Shown: piece after piece, positions 14,157-21,623 of the stretch | Layout of the letters: every line of letters starts with the position of its first letter | How positions within the stretch are numbered: the first letter of the stretch is position 1 | Source: JBBPZA01 sp038199375 | Lineage (GTDB): Bacteria; Actinomycetota; Thermoleophilia; Solirubrobacterales; Solirubrobacteraceae | NCBI GenBank assembly: GCA_038199375.1 | Contig: JBBPZA010000115.1 | Coordinates: 1-23,330, forward strand | Direction of reading: 5' to 3' | DNA length: 23,330 nucleotides | Program-made: the position numbers and the translations under genes | Notes under the pieces: generated by a model | Seen by the model: the letters and a program-made list of their open reading frames with translations, nothing else | Told to the model about the DNA's origin: nothing | Databases searched by the model: none

Positions 14157-14795
14157 ATGCGGGTTGCGCCGCACTTCGCCGACCGCGCCGACGCAGGTCG
14201 CCGGCTCGCGGCGACGATCGCGGGGCTCGGCCGCGAGGCCTCCACCGGGATCGTCGTGCTCGGGCTCGCCCGTGGAGGGATCCCGGTCGCGGCGCAGGTC
14301 GCCGAGGCACTCGGTGCTGCGCTCGACGCGCTCGTCGTGCGCAAGGTCGGCCATCCCCACCAGCCCGAGTACGCACTCGGTGCGGTGAGCGAGGACGGCG
14401 TCGTCCTGCCGGAGGGGCTCCCACCCGAGGCGGTGTCCGAGCAGCTCGAGCGAGCGCTCCGTCAGGCGGAGGCGCTTCGCGGCGATCGCCCGCCCGAGCC
14501 GCTGCGCGGGCGGACGGCGATCGTGGTCGACGACGGCTTGGCGACCGGCCGCTCGATGGCCGCCGCGCTGGCGACGGTCCGGCAGCGGGGGGCTGTGCGG
14601 GTGGCGGCCGCGGTCCCGATCGCCGCGGGCCCCTCGTTCCGGCTTCTGGAGGAGGCGGGAGTCGAAGTCTACGCCGTGGGAGTGGTCGAGCCCCCCGACT
14701 TCTTCGCGGTCGGCCAGTTCTACGAAGACTTCCGCCAGGTGACCGACAAGGAGGCCGCGGCGCTGCTCACCGCCTTCTTCCAGAGGCGAAGCTGA
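14157..14795 (+). CDS. Phosphoribosyltransferase-domain protein (predicted PRTase)
   Basis: 212 residues from ATG 14157. Type I PRTase fold: GIVVLGLARGGIPVAAQVAEALGAALDALVVRKVGHPHQPEYALGAV at the N-terminus (split here only as description: GLARGGIPVA then VVRKVGHP) and the PRPP loop TAIVVDDGLATGRSM near residues 120-134. Stand-alone members of this group are common next to stress genes in actinobacteria and also fused to hydrolase domains; the base or ligand is unknown. The last 29 bases overlap the 3' end of dnaE2 on the other strand. No strong ribosome site lies near the ATG (a GGAGG at 14131 is too far), so a short or leaderless transcript is possible. Confidence 0.85.
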   Translation: MRVAPHFADRADAGRRLAATIAGLGREASTGIVVLGLARGGIPVAAQVAEALGAALDALVVRKVGHPHQPEYALGAVSEDGVVLPEGLPPEAVSEQLERALRQAEALRGDRPPEPLRGRTAIVVDDGLATGRSMAAALATVRQRGAVRVAAAVPIAAGPSFRLLEEAGVEVYAVGVVEPPDFFAVGQFYEDFRQVTDKEAAALLTAFFQRRS

Positions 14796-17700
14796 GAACG
14801 GCCGGCGCGACGGCGCGGAAGTCGGCCGCGTCGGCCTCGGCCTCCCGGCGGCGGTGCTCGCGCTCCTCGTCGCCCATCGGCTCCCCCGCGCGGCGGCGCC
14901 GCTCCCTCTCGTCGAGGGGCTGGAAGTCCTTGACCTCGGCCAGAGGACGGTCGGGAACGTCGATCGGCCAGATGCGGTCGACGAGGACGTTGACCGCCCC
15001 ACCCGCCGCAGGCAGTCGCTCGAGCTTTCCCTCGGCGACGACGAGCGGCTCGGTGCGGACCGTCGCCCGGTGGCGGTCGTAGACGGCCTCAGGGACGATC
15101 AGGTTGACCGTCCCGTGCTCGTCCTCGAGGAGCAGGAAGACGATACCCCCGGCCGTCCCGGGCCGCTGGCGGGCCACCACCAGCCCGCCGATCTTCACCC
15201 GCCGGCCGTGGCGGAGATCTCCGAGGTCGCTGCTGGTGACCGTTTCGCCGGGGAGGGTGGGACGCAGCAGCGCGAGCGGGTGCTCGCGGACGGTGACGCC
15301 CGTCGCGGCGTAGTCGGCCAGCAGCGACGGCCAGGCCTCCAGGCGCCGCAGGGCGGGCGGCGCGGGCAGCTCGAGCGGGAGCGCGAGCTGCGTCCCACCC
15401 GGAACGCGCCGGCCCGGGGCGGCGACCCCGAGCTGCCAGAGGACCGTCCGCCGGTCCCCATCTCCCAGAGGGTCGCACGCCCCCGACCACGCGAGGAGCT
15501 CCAGCGACGCCTTCCCCGCCCCCGCACGCGCGGCGAGGTCCCCCAGCGAGCGAAACGCCCCCGCTGCATCCCGGGCGGTGACGAGCGCCTCCACCTCGTC
15601 CTTCTTGACCCCGTTCACATAGCCCAGGCCGATGCGGACCGTCTTTCTCTCGACGCTGCACTCGGCGTCGCTCGCGTTCACTTCGGGCGCGCGCACCTCC
15701 ACCCCCCGCCGCTGGGCCTCGTGGACGAGGGCGTCGGGTGGGTAGAAGCCCATGGGCTGCTCGTTGAGCAGCGAGCAGAGGAACTCGGCGGGGTGATGGA
15801 CTCGCAGCCAGGTGGACTGGTAGGCGAGCAGGCCGAAGGCGGCGCCGTGGGCCTTGGGGAAGCCGAAGCCCGAGAAGCCGGCGATCATGTCCCACACGCG
15901 CTCGGCGGTCGCGCCGTCGGCGCCGTGCGCGGCGACGGAGCCCTGGACGAAGCGCTCGCGGAAGGCGGCGATGGCCGCCTCCGAGCGCTTGCGGCTCATC
16001 GCACGGCGCAGCCCTTCCGCCTCGCCCGGCGAGAAGCCCGCGAAGGCCATCGCGACCTCGAGCACCTGGTCCTGGAAGATGATCGTGCCCAGGGTGTCGC
16101 GCAGGACGGGCTCGAGCGAGGGGTGCTCGTAGGGAACCTCGAAGCTCGGATCCTCGCGCAGGCGCTGGCGGCGCTCGATGTAGGGGTTGACCGCGCCGCC
16201 CTGGATCGGGCCCGGCCGCACGATCGCCACCTGAACGGTGAGATCGTCGAGGGTCGCCGGGCGGGTCCGGCGCAGCGAGGCCATCTGCGCGCGGCTCTCG
16301 ATCTGGAAGACCCCGACGGTCTCGGCGCGCTGGATCGCGGCATAGGTGTCCGGGTCGTCGTAGGGGATCCGGGACAGATCGATGCGCTCGCCCTTGTGCG
16401 CCGCGATGAGCTCCACGCAGCGCTCGACCGCCGAGAGCATCCCCAGCCCGAGCAGGTCGATCTTCAGGAAGCCGGCATCCGCGCAGGAGTCCTTGTCCCA
16501 CTGGGCGAGCTGGCGGCCCTCCATCGCCGCCGGCACGACCGGGCAGCAGTCCACCAGGGGGCGGGTGGAGACGACCATCCCGCCCGAGTGCTGGGAGAGG
16601 TGGCGCGGGAGACCGTGGGCCTCTGAGGCCAGGCCGATCAGGTGGGCCCACCTTCCCGACCGGGCGCGCGGCGCGCCCAGCGCCGCCTCCACGTCGCGCG
16701 CCACCTCGCGGCCCGACCAGCCCTCAGAGCCCCGCGCGACCCGCTCGATCTCCCCGGGCGGGAGGCCGAGCGCCTTGCCCAGGTCGCGGATCGCCCCGCG
16801 CGCCCTATAGGTGGGAAACGCGGCGATGATCGCCGAGCGCTCGTGTCCGTAGCGCTCGTGGATGCGGGGGAAGAGCGCCTCGCGGATGTCGCGCGGGAAG
16901 TCGAGGTCGATGTCGGGCAGCGAGGTGATCTCCTCGTTGAGGAAGCGCCCGAGCAGCAGCTCGTTCTCCACGGGATCGACGTGCGAGAGCCCGGTGAGGT
17001 AGCAGACGATCGAGGACACCGAGGAGCCCCTCCCCCGCCCCGGCGGCAGCAGGGCACGGGCGGAGTCGGGCCCCCGGACCTCGGCGGCGACCTCCCGGGC
17101 GAGCTCGAGCATGTCGCGGTGCAGGAGGAAGAAGCCCGCCAGCTCGAGCTTTGCGATGACCCGCAGCTCCTCCTCCAACCGCCGCCGCGCCTGCGCTCGG
17201 CGGCGATGGCCGGGCGGGTAGCGCTGCTCGAAGAGCACGGCGCACACCTCCGCGAGCGCCCGGTCGGACTCCGGGTCCTCGGAGCCCGGGTAGCGGTAGC
17301 CCAGGTCCGAGAGCAGGTCGAACCGCAGCCGCTCGGCCAGCCGGCGGGTCTCGGCCACCGCCTCGGGATGGTCCTCGAAGCGCGCCGTCATCGCCTGCGG
17401 CGTGGCGAGCACGTGGCTGTGGTTGCCGCGGCGAAGGGGCTCTGAGGCGTCGAGGGTCGTCCCGAGCCGGACCGCCACCAGCGCGTCCTGCAGCGGGGCG
17501 CGCGAGCGCGCGTGGGCGTGGACGTTGCCCGTCGCCACGCAGGCCACCCCCAGCCGCCGGGCAAGCGCTTCCAGCCGCCGGTTGCGCGCGCGGTCGCCCC
17601 GGTGGAAGGGCCGCTGGAGCTCGACCCGCAGCCGCTCGGGCCCGAAGGCGCCCAGCAGCCGCCGCAGCGTCGGCTCGTCGTGGACGCCGCGGGCCGCGCA

Positions 17701-18093
17701 GCCGCTCAGGCACACCAGGCCCTCGGCGTGGCGCTCGACGACGTCAAGGGGGGTCGCCGGCTCCTCGCGCTCCCGGCGCGGCCCGTCGCGCGTGTGGGCG
17801 TGCGCACGGGACAGCAGGCGGCAGAGGTTGCTCCACCCTCGCTCGCTCTCGACCAGGAGGGTCAGGTGACGCCCGTCGTCCAGGGAGACCTCGGCCCCGT
17901 GAATTGCCCGCAACCCCGTCGCCGCGGCCGCCTGGGCGAACTCCATGGAGCCCGAGACCCCGTCGTGGTCGGTCAGGGCGACCGCGTCGTGGCCGAGCTC
18001 GAGGGCGGCGGCGACCAGCTCGTCGGGCAGCGAGGCGCCGTCGAGGAAGGAGTAGGCGGAGTGGCAGTGGAGCTCGGCGTACACGGCGAACAT
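14767..18093 (-). CDS. dnaE2: Error-prone DNA polymerase III alpha subunit DnaE2 (ImuC)
   Basis: 1108 residues from ATG 18093 (beginning MFAVYAELHCHSAYSFLDG). GTG 18084, two bases past the LexA box, is an equally good start. It has the N-terminal PHP domain (AELHCHSAYSFLDGAS, ALTDHDGVSGS), the polymerase active site PDIDLDFP near residue 393 and FPKAHGAAFGLLAYQSTWLR in the fingers region. Helix-hairpin-helix segments follow, then a C-terminal OB fold (KIGGLVVARQRPGTAGGIVF) and a charged tail. The 1108-residue length and lack of a dnaE1-type extension mark DnaE2, the translesion polymerase that works with ImuB at the beta clamp during SOS mutagenesis. A perfect palindromic LexA box covers the start. 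Its 3' end overlaps the phosphoribosyltransferase gene by 29 bases. Confidence 0.95.
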   Translation of the reverse strand: MFAVYAELHCHSAYSFLDGASLPDELVAAALELGHDAVALTDHDGVSGSMEFAQAAAATGLRAIHGAEVSLDDGRHLTLLVESERGWSNLCRLLSRAHAHTRDGPRREREEPATPLDVVERHAEGLVCLSGCAARGVHDEPTLRRLLGAFGPERLRVELQRPFHRGDRARNRRLEALARRLGVACVATGNVHAHARSRAPLQDALVAVRLGTTLDASEPLRRGNHSHVLATPQAMTARFEDHPEAVAETRRLAERLRFDLLSDLGYRYPGSEDPESDRALAEVCAVLFEQRYPPGHRRRAQARRRLEEELRVIAKLELAGFFLLHRDMLELAREVAAEVRGPDSARALLPPGRGRGSSVSSIVCYLTGLSHVDPVENELLLGRFLNEEITSLPDIDLDFPRDIREALFPRIHERYGHERSAIIAAFPTYRARGAIRDLGKALGLPPGEIERVARGSEGWSGREVARDVEAALGAPRARSGRWAHLIGLASEAHGLPRHLSQHSGGMVVSTRPLVDCCPVVPAAMEGRQLAQWDKDSCADAGFLKIDLLGLGMLSAVERCVELIAAHKGERIDLSRIPYDDPDTYAAIQRAETVGVFQIESRAQMASLRRTRPATLDDLTVQVAIVRPGPIQGGAVNPYIERRQRLREDPSFEVPYEHPSLEPVLRDTLGTIIFQDQVLEVAMAFAGFSPGEAEGLRRAMSRKRSEAAIAAFRERFVQGSVAAHGADGATAERVWDMIAGFSGFGFPKAHGAAFGLLAYQSTWLRVHHPAEFLCSLLNEQPMGFYPPDALVHEAQRRGVEVRAPEVNASDAECSVERKTVRIGLGYVNGVKKDEVEALVTARDAAGAFRSLGDLAARAGAGKASLELLAWSGACDPLGDGDRRTVLWQLGVAAPGRRVPGGTQLALPLELPAPPALRRLEAWPSLLADYAATGVTVREHPLALLRPTLPGETVTSSDLGDLRHGRRVKIGGLVVARQRPGTAGGIVFLLLEDEHGTVNLIVPEAVYDRHRATVRTEPLVVAEGKLERLPAAGGAVNVLVDRIWPIDVPDRPLAEVKDFQPLDERERRRRAGEPMGDEEREHRRREAEADAADFRAVAPAVLSFASGRRR

Positions 18094-18100
18094 ATGTTCG
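18087..18100 (-). promoter_or_regulatory. LexA (SOS) box on the start of dnaE2
   Basis: CGAACATATGTTCG is a perfect palindrome, extended to 16 bp as GCGAACATATGTTCGC (18086-18101). The candidate ATG start (18093-18091) lies inside it and the alternative GTG starts 3 bases after it. TATGTT (minus strand, 18095-18090) fits a -10 element that would place the transcript start at about the GTG, meaning a leaderless message switched directly by LexA. Confidence 0.9.
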
Positions 18101-18158
18101 CATGTAAGACGGCGGTGTCGCGCCTCACCTGATCTCGACAAGCGACGCCGGCAGGCGA

Positions 18159-18173
18159 CTTCGTGACACGAAG
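18159..18173. promoter_or_regulatory. 15-bp palindrome between lpd-like gene and dnaE2
   Basis: CTTCGTG-A-CACGAAG, a perfect 7+7 inverted repeat with a one-base centre. It lies 22 bases past the stop of the oxidoreductase gene and about 65 bases upstream of the dnaE2 start on the same strand. Too tight a loop for a good RNA hairpin; as DNA it looks like a dimeric protein site. Owner unknown. Confidence 0.45.
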
Positions 18174-18195
18174 GGCGGCGCGCCAGGTGCGGCTG

Positions 18196-19653
18196 CTAGA
18201 GCCCGTAGGCTTCCAGGAGCCGCAGCCAGACCTCGCTGCGAGTCGGGAAGGCGGGCACGGCGTGGCGGAGCCGTTCGAGCGGGACCTCGCCCACCACGGC
18301 GATCGAGGCGGCGTGCAGGAGCTCGGCCACGTCGGGGCCCGTGAACGTCGCCCCCACGAGGACACCGCGCTGCTCGTCGACGACGATCCGTGCCGTTCCG
18401 GGACCGCCTCGCCCGTGGAAGCTCGACCCCGCCACCCCGCCGGTCGGGTAGTCGACCGCGCGGACGTCGACGCCGGCCTCGCGCGCCGAGTCGAGGGTGT
18501 GCCCGACGGCCGCGACCTGAGGCTCGGTGAAGATCACGCGGGGGGCGAGCGGTCCGTCCCATTGCGCGGCCGTCGTCCCCCGGCCGAGGATCTGGTCGGC
18601 GGCGATCCGCGCCTGGTACTTGCCCATGTGGGTGAGGGGCGCGCGACCGTTGACGTCGCCGACGGCGTAGAGCCACCCGAGATCGCCCACACGCATGCGC
18701 TCGTCGACCGCGAGCGGTCCGTCGGCGCTCAACCCGACCGTGTCGAGGCCCAGCCCGTCGACGCGCGGGGCGCGACCGACCGCGATGAGCAGCTCATCGC
18801 CGCGCACGGAGTCGCCGTCCTCGAGCTCGACGACGACATCGCCGCTCGCCGGCGCGTCGTCGCGCGCCACCGGCGCGTAGCGACCCTCGTCACCGGGCGC
18901 CGAACCGACCGGTGCGGTCGCATCGCCGCCCTCCTCCCGCCGCACGCTCGTGGCCCGGGCACCCGTTCGCACGTCGACTCCCACGTCGCGCAGCCCCGCC
19001 TCCACCTGCTCGCGAGCGAAGGGCTCCTCGCGCTCGATGAGCGTGTCCATCGCCTGAACGAGGACCACCTTCGAGCCCAGCGACGCCCACGCCTGCGCGA
19101 GCTCCACACCGACCACTCCGCCACCCAGGACCACGAGCCGCTCTGGCGCGGCCTTCGCAGTCGTCGCCTCGCGGTTGGTCCACGGGCGGGCGGCCTCCAG
19201 CCCCTCGATCGGCGGCAACGCCGCGGTGGTGCCGCTGGCCAGCACGACGGCCAGGCGCGCGGTGACGATCTCGTCGCCGGCCCGGACCCGCCGCTCGCCT
19301 TCCAGCCGCCCCTCCGCGCGCAGGAGGGCGACGCCCCGCTCCTCGAGCCAGGGCAGCTGGCCCGAATCGTCGAGCTCGTGGATGATCTCGTCTCGCCGCG
19401 CGAGCGCGGCGCCGACGTCGAGCTCTCCGCCGAACGCCTCGCGGGCGCCGGGGACGCGCCGCGCCTCGGCCAGCGCCTGGGCCGGCCGCAGGAGCGCCTT
19501 GGAGGGCATGCAGGCCCAGTACGAGCACTCGCCGCCCAGCAGCTCGCGCTCGACGATCGCCACCTCGAGCCCGCCCTCGGCGAGCCGGCCCGCGGCGTTC
19601 TCGCCCGCCGGCCCTGCCCCGATCACGACCACGTCGACCTCTCGCTCGGACAT
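18196..19653 (-). CDS. FAD/NAD(P)-dependent disulfide-oxidoreductase homologue (Lpd/Mer-like) with altered active site
   Basis: 485 residues. FAD-binding VVVIGAGPAGENAAGRLAE at 8-26, redox disulfide GGECSYWACMPSK (Cys43, Cys48), and NAD(P)-binding VVLGGGVVGVELAQAWASLG. The second FAD motif is LYAVGDVNG, and a C-terminal dimerisation domain follows. In dihydrolipoamide dehydrogenase the partner subunit supplies HPT-x-SE; here it reads FPTRSE, with Phe469 in place of the catalytic His and Glu474 kept. It therefore should not be called Lpd. Similar YWACMPSK/FPT-type mycobacterial proteins act as NAD(P)H quinone reductases, which is the best guess. A low-complexity insert of about 35 residues (DATAPVGSAPGDEGRY and following) splits the NAD domain. 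ATG 19653 is only 11 bases from the divergent ATG at 19665. Confidence 0.85.
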   Translation of the reverse strand: MSEREVDVVVIGAGPAGENAAGRLAEGGLEVAIVERELLGGECSYWACMPSKALLRPAQALAEARRVPGAREAFGGELDVGAALARRDEIIHELDDSGQLPWLEERGVALLRAEGRLEGERRVRAGDEIVTARLAVVLASGTTAALPPIEGLEAARPWTNREATTAKAAPERLVVLGGGVVGVELAQAWASLGSKVVLVQAMDTLIEREEPFAREQVEAGLRDVGVDVRTGARATSVRREEGGDATAPVGSAPGDEGRYAPVARDDAPASGDVVVELEDGDSVRGDELLIAVGRAPRVDGLGLDTVGLSADGPLAVDERMRVGDLGWLYAVGDVNGRAPLTHMGKYQARIAADQILGRGTTAAQWDGPLAPRVIFTEPQVAAVGHTLDSAREAGVDVRAVDYPTGGVAGSSFHGRGGPGTARIVVDEQRGVLVGATFTGPDVAELLHAASIAVVGEVPLERLRHAVPAFPTRSEVWLRLLEAYGL

Positions 19654-19682
19654 GCCCCCAGAGTATGCGGCAGACTCGCGGG

Positions 19683-19820
19683 GTGGACTACGAGGGTCTT
19701 ACGGACGGCGAGCGCCCGCCCGAGGACGAGCTCGAGCGATTCGCGGCGGGAATGGATCACCCGCCACTGACAGACGGTGAGCGATGGGCTCGCGAACAGC
19801 TCGAGCGCTTGAAGGGGGGC
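19683..19820 (+). repeat. Tandem 69-bp duplication at the start of the CDP-alcohol transferase gene
   Basis: Units 19683-19751 and 19752-19820, each exactly 23 codons. The peptides align without gaps: V/M-D-x3-LTDGER-x4-(E/Q)LER-x2-GG/AG. The first opens with GTG and the second with ATG. The DNA has diverged more (roughly 60-65% identity by eye) than the peptide pattern, so the repeat is old and seems maintained as protein. Confidence 0.65.
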
Positions 19821-20576
19821 CGTTTCACACCGGGCGCGATGGTCCGCTTCGTGGTCGCCGGCTGCGCCCGGGCCGATGAGCGAAGGAGGGCACGCCCCGC
19901 GCTCGCCCGGCAGGCGTGGGGATGGATGGCGGTCGGCGGCGCGGCCTGGGTGGTGCTCGCGCTCGCGGGCGCCGAGCCTTTCCGACGCGGTGTCCGCGAC
20001 GGCCTTGCCTGGTGGGGCGCGACGGCGCTGATGGTCGACTGGCACCTCGGGATGGTCGAGACCGAGGACGGCCGGCCCCGGGCGCTCGGGCCCGCCGATG
20101 CGCTGACCCTGGCGCGGGCGTGGCTGGTGCCGGTCGCCGCGCACGCCCCGACACCGCTGGTGTGCATCGCGGCGGGTGCGAGCGACGTGCTCGACGGCCA
20201 CCTCGCTCGCGCGGACGAGCCGACGCGCATCGGGCGCGACCTCGAAGGCCTCGTCGACGCCGCCTTCGCGGTGGCCGCCCTGCGGGGCGCGCTTCGCCGC
20301 GACTGGCTCGGGCGCCCGGCGGCGGTGGGAGAAGCCGTTCGGCTGGGCGCAGGGTTCGCCTACGCCCTCTACGTGTACTTCGGCCGCGCGACCGCGCCCG
20401 ATCCCGCGGTGACCCGCGCCGCGAGGATCACGACCCCCGTGCGGGTGGCCGGCCTCGTCGTCGCGGGCACGGGGCGCCGGAGGCTGGCCGACGCGCTCGT
20501 CGCGGGCGGATGCGCGTGGAGCGTCGGAGCGGTGGCGCGGGCCCTCGCCTCGCGCGGCGCGTCTGCTCAGTCCTGA
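19683..20576 (+). CDS. CDP-alcohol phosphatidyltransferase-family membrane protein
   Basis: 297 residues from GTG 19683; ATG 19665 adds six residues and ATG 19752 removes 23. The family signature DG-x2-AR-x8-G-x3-D-x3-D appears as DVLDGHLARADEPTRIGRDL followed by EGLVDA. The spacer after AR is one residue short and the third Asp is Glu, so the motif is slightly degenerate. Several hydrophobic segments (WGWMAVGGAAWVVLALAG, LAWWGATALMVDWHL, GAGFAYALYVYF) fit a multi-pass enzyme. Such enzymes transfer a phosphatidyl group from CDP-diacylglycerol to an alcohol (glycerol-P, inositol-P, serine); the acceptor is not evident. The N-terminus holds two tandem 23-residue units, each opening with a possible start codon and containing LTDGER. 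Confidence 0.78.
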   Translation: MDYEGLTDGERPPEDELERFAAGMDHPPLTDGERWAREQLERLKGGRFTPGAMVRFVVAGCARADERRRARPALARQAWGWMAVGGAAWVVLALAGAEPFRRGVRDGLAWWGATALMVDWHLGMVETEDGRPRALGPADALTLARAWLVPVAAHAPTPLVCIAAGASDVLDGHLARADEPTRIGRDLEGLVDAAFAVAALRGALRRDWLGRPAAVGEAVRLGAGFAYALYVYFGRATAPDPAVTRAARITTPVRVAGLVVAGTGRRRLADALVAGGCAWSVGAVARALASRGASAQS

Positions 20577-20650
20577 TCGAGGACTTTCATGCCCGGCGGC
20601 GACCCAGGCACCGGCCCTGGCGCGGATCGCGATGAAGGCACGGTGCAGCG

Positions 20651-20926
20651 TCAGTGAGGCCTGTAGGCGTCGGATCTGTGTTCGACCGCGATCACATCGA
20701 CCCGGCGCTGATCATCGTGTATGCGGTAGATCACGCGGTAGTCGCCGCGCCGTGCGCTGTGTAGCCCTTCGAGGTGGAGTTTCAGCGGCTTGCCGACTCG
20801 CGCGGGGTTGGCGGCGAGCGATCCGTAGACGAACTCGACGACGGCCGTCGCAATCTTCTCCGGGAGTCGATTGAGCGAGCGTCGCGCCGCGGATGTCCAG
20901 GCGACGTCGAAGTCGCCGGCGCTCAC
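20651..20926 (-). CDS. RelE/ParE-family toxin
   Basis: 91 residues, normal length. Begins with GTG 20926 overlapping the antitoxin stop (GTGA), a sign of translational coupling. The fold shows as FDVAWTSAARRSLNRLPEKIATAVVEFV, then PLKLHLEGLHSARRGDYRVIYRI and IAVEHRSDAYRPH. The Arg in RGDYRVIYRI and the basic residues near the C-terminus (HRSDAY) are those expected of ribosome-dependent RelE mRNA interferases. Paired with a Phd/YefM antitoxin, it closely fits the YefM-YoeB/RelBE layout. Confidence 0.9.
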   Translation of the reverse strand: MSAGDFDVAWTSAARRSLNRLPEKIATAVVEFVYGSLAANPARVGKPLKLHLEGLHSARRGDYRVIYRIHDDQRRVDVIAVEHRSDAYRPH

Positions 20927-21195
20927 CGGTCTGCGATTAGATCTAGCGCCTCGGCTTTGGTCAGCAGCACGACATCGTCGTTCACGCCGGATCGAATGTC
21001 GTCCATCAGCGCGGTGCTGCTGAGTACATCGAGGGTTTCCTCCAACGAGTCGAGATCCTCGACGCTCAGCACGACGGCGGCAGGGCGGCCGTGCTTGGTG
21101 ATAACGACGCGTCCGTGCTCGCGCTCGAGACGCTCGACCACCTCCGACAAGTGGTTCTTGACGTCTGCCAGGGACATTTGATCCGCCGCCAACAT
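20923..21195 (-). CDS. Phd/YefM-family antitoxin
   Basis: 90 residues from ATG 21195; ATG 21177 (MSLADVKNHLSEVV) is an alternative that keeps the whole domain. N-terminal DNA-binding/dimer part MSLADVKNHLSEVVERLE with VVITKHGRPAAVVLSVEDLDSLEETLDVL, the classic Phd/YefM pattern, then a C-terminal toxin-neutralising tail. First gene of the toxin-antitoxin operon. Repeats and a -10 hexamer directly before the ATG suggest autoregulation and a leaderless message. Confidence 0.92.
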   Translation of the reverse strand: MLAADQMSLADVKNHLSEVVERLEREHGRVVITKHGRPAAVVLSVEDLDSLEETLDVLSSTALMDDIRSGVNDDVVLLTKAEALDLIADR

Positions 21196-21214
21196 AGCCA
21201 GAAGTATAGCCAGA
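21194..21214 (-). promoter_or_regulatory. Direct repeats and -10 element of the toxin-antitoxin operon
   Basis: On the minus strand TCTGGCTAT occurs twice with a 12-base period (21214-21206 and 21202-21194). TATACT (21208-21203) is a near-consensus -10. A start of transcription about 7 bases downstream falls at the ATG at 21195. The repeats straddle the -10 and are the likely YefM-YoeB type autorepression site; this role is inferred. Confidence 0.6.
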
Positions 21215-21380
21215 GTCCAGACGGTGTTTCCACTGTCATTCGACCGTCGCTCTTACAGCTTCCCCGTGCGGAGCCTATGCCCCGACAACGGCGACAGCGC
21301 CCAACGGGACCCGCGGGGGTGCGCGAGCAGTAGCGAAAGGCCCTGCCCCCCGGTCCGGGGCCGCGACATAGCGCGTTGGG
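21215..21380. terminator. Intergenic region with a GC-rich hairpin after the imuB unit
   Basis: No gene seen in these 166 bases. On the minus strand, following the stop of the DUF6504-like gene, 21362-21339 can pair GGCCC with GGGCC around an inner palindrome CCCCGG-A-CCGGGG (21360-21348), and is followed by TTTC. This is terminator-like for the imuB transcript, though the T-run is very short. Confidence 0.45.
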
Positions 21381-21623
21381 TCATCGCTGGGTGAACCAGC
21401 CGTCTGCTTCGAGGTCGTGGAAGACGACGAGGTCGCGGCCATCGGTCGTGACGACCTCCCAGTAACGGCGGCGCAGCGGACGGTCGGTCCACCAGCGATC
21501 CTCGACGAGCCATGACTCGCGGACCGCATCGACCTCGTGGGACTCGACGGCGAGCGGACGGCCATCCTGGGCGGCGCGCACGACCGTGGGGTATGGAACG
21601 CCGAGGCGGCGCGGGCCGGTCAC
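21381..21623 (-). CDS. Small DUF6504-like protein, ImuB-associated
   Basis: 80 residues from GTG 21623, whose GTGA overlaps the imuB stop, so it is translationally coupled to imuB. The C-terminal half reads VREWWLV-like SWLVEDRWWTDRPLRRRYWE, then VVTTDGRDLVVFHDLEADGWF. This W-rich pattern I recognise from the DUF6504 proteins that lie beside ImuB or DnaE2 in actinobacteria; the match is from memory. No catalytic motif, no membrane helix. Function unknown; the constant neighbourhood suggests an accessory part of the mutasome. The N-terminal 30 residues are less family-like. Confidence 0.7.
   Translation of the reverse strand: MTGPRRLGVPYPTVVRAAQDGRPLAVESHEVDAVRESWLVEDRWWTDRPLRRRYWEVVTTDGRDLVVFHDLEADGWFTQR

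Noticed and set aside
14854..16626. 590-codon open frame antisense to dnaE2
   Set aside because: Strong G/C at third positions of dnaE2 leaves the opposite frame free of stops; the product is low-complexity and dnaE2 is unmistakable.
18163..19770. 535-codon open frame antisense to the flavoprotein gene
   Set aside because: Same GC effect; no domain, and it would run through the start of the opposite gene.
20577..20650. Terminator between the CDP-alcohol transferase and toxin genes
   Set aside because: CCAGG-N7-CCTGG gives only a 5-bp stem; several equally weak pairings exist.
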